DNA of 7,997 bases, taken from the NCBI GenBank assembly GCA_003232965.1, contig QIKG01000151.1, positions 1-7,997 on the forward strand. Reading direction: 5' to 3'. This stretch comes from Oceanospirillales bacterium (GTDB lineage: Bacteria; Pseudomonadota; Gammaproteobacteria; Xanthomonadales; SZUA-36). The notes below the pieces were generated by a model. It did no database searches and was not told the DNA's origin. It saw nothing but the letters and a program-made list of their open reading frames with translations. This document shows positions 7,184 to 7,997 of the stretch, piece after piece; position 1 is the stretch's first letter; each line of letters begins with the position of its first letter. Both the position numbers and the translations under genes were made by a program.

Positions 7184-7909
7184 CTAGCGCCAGATGCTTA
7201 CTGTTTTTGCATCAAAAAGATTCACTTTGCATTGAAATTTATGCTTTATGCTTTCCATGTGTTGCTTTGCAGTATCGTCATATACACCTATATAAACACT
7301 CCATAACTTGTCAAAACCATTTCGTTTTTTGGAGCATGCTAAATTAATAGCATCAATTATATGATCATCTGAATCACCAAAGCTGAAACCAAACGTTATC
7401 AAAGAACCTTTTGCGCTGCACAGAGCATCATAACAAGCAGTTAAATATGGGTTGTGCCTTATAACGTTAAGCTTATTATCACCATTACCTGAGGCGACAA
7501 AAACTGGATACTGCTTACTCTGCATTCTAGCTTTAATATTCTCTAGCAAATAACTGCCATCATAAATCTCTTTAACAATATCAACACCTTCATCAAAAAT
7601 TGATAACGTACCATGCAAATGATGAATGTTTTGTTCAGAACGATTCGGCCCCCATATTAATTCAGAATACACAGGGTCTTCATGAGGTTCATCTTCATTT
7701 AAGCGGTCTTTACCGAAGCCGTCTATACATTTACCATCTAACTCTTCACTACTAACCTCTACCCAATACAAGAGAAGGTCATAGTTGGTTGAAAAAACAT
7801 GTCCTCCTAGTTCCAAATATGGTGATAAAAACTCAGCACATTTGTGCCTTTCAGATTCATCGATTTTAAACACATGTTCGGGGTGCATAGATTGAACAGC
7901 ATCTACTAA
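7184..7909 (-). pseudogene. DUF4917 family SIR2-like protein, 5' part cut off by an insertion sequence
   Basis: The reading frame is the C-terminal two thirds of a DUF4917 protein, part of the SIR2-like/NAD-binding fold group that is frequent in defence islands. Counting from the ATG at 7888 (234 residues) the motifs are TNYDLLLYW (34-42), HLHG (90-93), GFSFGDSDDHI (167-177) and a C-terminal NLFDAKTVSIW (223-233) at which the family normally ends. Family members are usually over 300 residues and begin with a GxGxS-type nucleotide-binding loop, which is missing here. The frame stays open upstream of the ATG for seven codons (PLVDAVQ before S-M) up to the insertion-sequence end at about 7910, then meets a TAG within that element. 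So the ATG at 7888 is an internal methionine, not the original start, and the gene is very likely inactive. Loss of the first third, rather than a short family form, is inferred from this junction. Confidence 0.8.
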
Positions 7910-7936
7910 AGGGCACCTCTAAAAATACCCCCTTAG

Positions 7937-7945
7937 TGGTATAAT
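7937..7945 (+). promoter_or_regulatory. Extended -10 promoter of the transposase gene
   Basis: TGGTATAAT is a perfect extended -10 box (TGnTATAAT) 29 bases before the transposase ATG. No good -35 is seen, which the TG extension can compensate for. It lies inside the IS end and points rightward, away from the DUF4917 remnant. Confidence 0.5.
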
Positions 7946-7974
7946 GTTCGAAACTATTTTTCCCGGAATAAAAC

Positions 7975-7997
7975 ATGCAATCAAGTTTCTTTGATCT
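7975..7997 (+). CDS. IS5-family transposase, first codons only
   Basis: The frame starts MQSSFFD and runs off the right edge. This beginning (M-Q-x-S-F-F-D-L) is typical of a group of IS5-family DDE transposases. A CGGAA ribosome site lies 6 bases upstream of the ATG and an extended -10 box further up. Only seven full codons are visible, so the family call leans on the IS-like junction and the promoter as much as on the protein. Confidence 0.55.

Larger units (their letters stand above)
7910..7997 (+). mobile_element. Left end of an IS5-type insertion sequence (partial)
   Basis: The sequence changes character where the DUF4917 frame breaks: AGGGCACCTCTAAAAAT, then a promoter and a transposase start running outward. 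GGGCACCTCT is the likely start of the terminal inverted repeat. The bases just before it, CTAA (7906-7909), fit the YTAR target that IS5-family elements duplicate. The right end and second target copy lie outside the window, so the exact edge may be off by a base or two and the family is assigned from the transposase start alone. Confidence 0.65.

Overview
The window reads as a piece of a bacterial defence island, most likely from a gammaproteobacterium. That guess rests on moderately AT-rich composition, the style of the IS element and the type of intergenic repeat; no housekeeping gene is present to anchor taxonomy. All substantial genes lie on the minus strand, so the biological order runs from the right edge to the left.

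Right edge (about 7910-7997): the left end of an insertion sequence, with an extended -10 promoter and the first codons of an IS5-type transposase on the plus strand. It has cut into the 5' part of a DUF4917 gene (7184-7909, minus). What remains of that gene keeps the TNYD, HLHG and GFSxGDSD motifs of SIR2-like proteins but lacks the N-terminal nucleotide-binding part.

Centre (3193-7050, minus): one very large gene for a 1285-residue protein. It combines an N-terminal Cap4/DUF4297-like nuclease domain, a STAND/AAA-type P-loop ATPase, a probable winged helix and about 770 residues I cannot assign, including an HEFAH sequence. This has the logic of an Avs/NLR-like phage sensor, and it is the best candidate for something undescribed.

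Left (182-2975, minus): a two-gene Gabija system, gajA (OLD-family ATPase plus TOPRIM nuclease) followed by an overlapping gajB (compact UvrD-like helicase). gajB appears to start at TTG with its own ribosome binding site.

Non-coding parts: a 20-bp repeat with core AGCGGAC occurs downstream of gajB (126-145), as an inverted pair between the STAND gene and gajA (3052-3115), and between the DUF4917 gene and the STAND gene (7113-7132). It therefore sits at every module boundary. The first 111 bases hold four consecutive small stem-loops, which look more like a structured RNA or mobile-element end than a gene. There is no gene-free stretch over 300 bases.

How the parts fit: Gabija and the STAND nuclease are both expected to degrade nucleic acid on phage infection, and DUF4917 would add an NAD-related activity if it were intact. 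They look like three independent modules stacked together, separated by repeats, rather than one operon.
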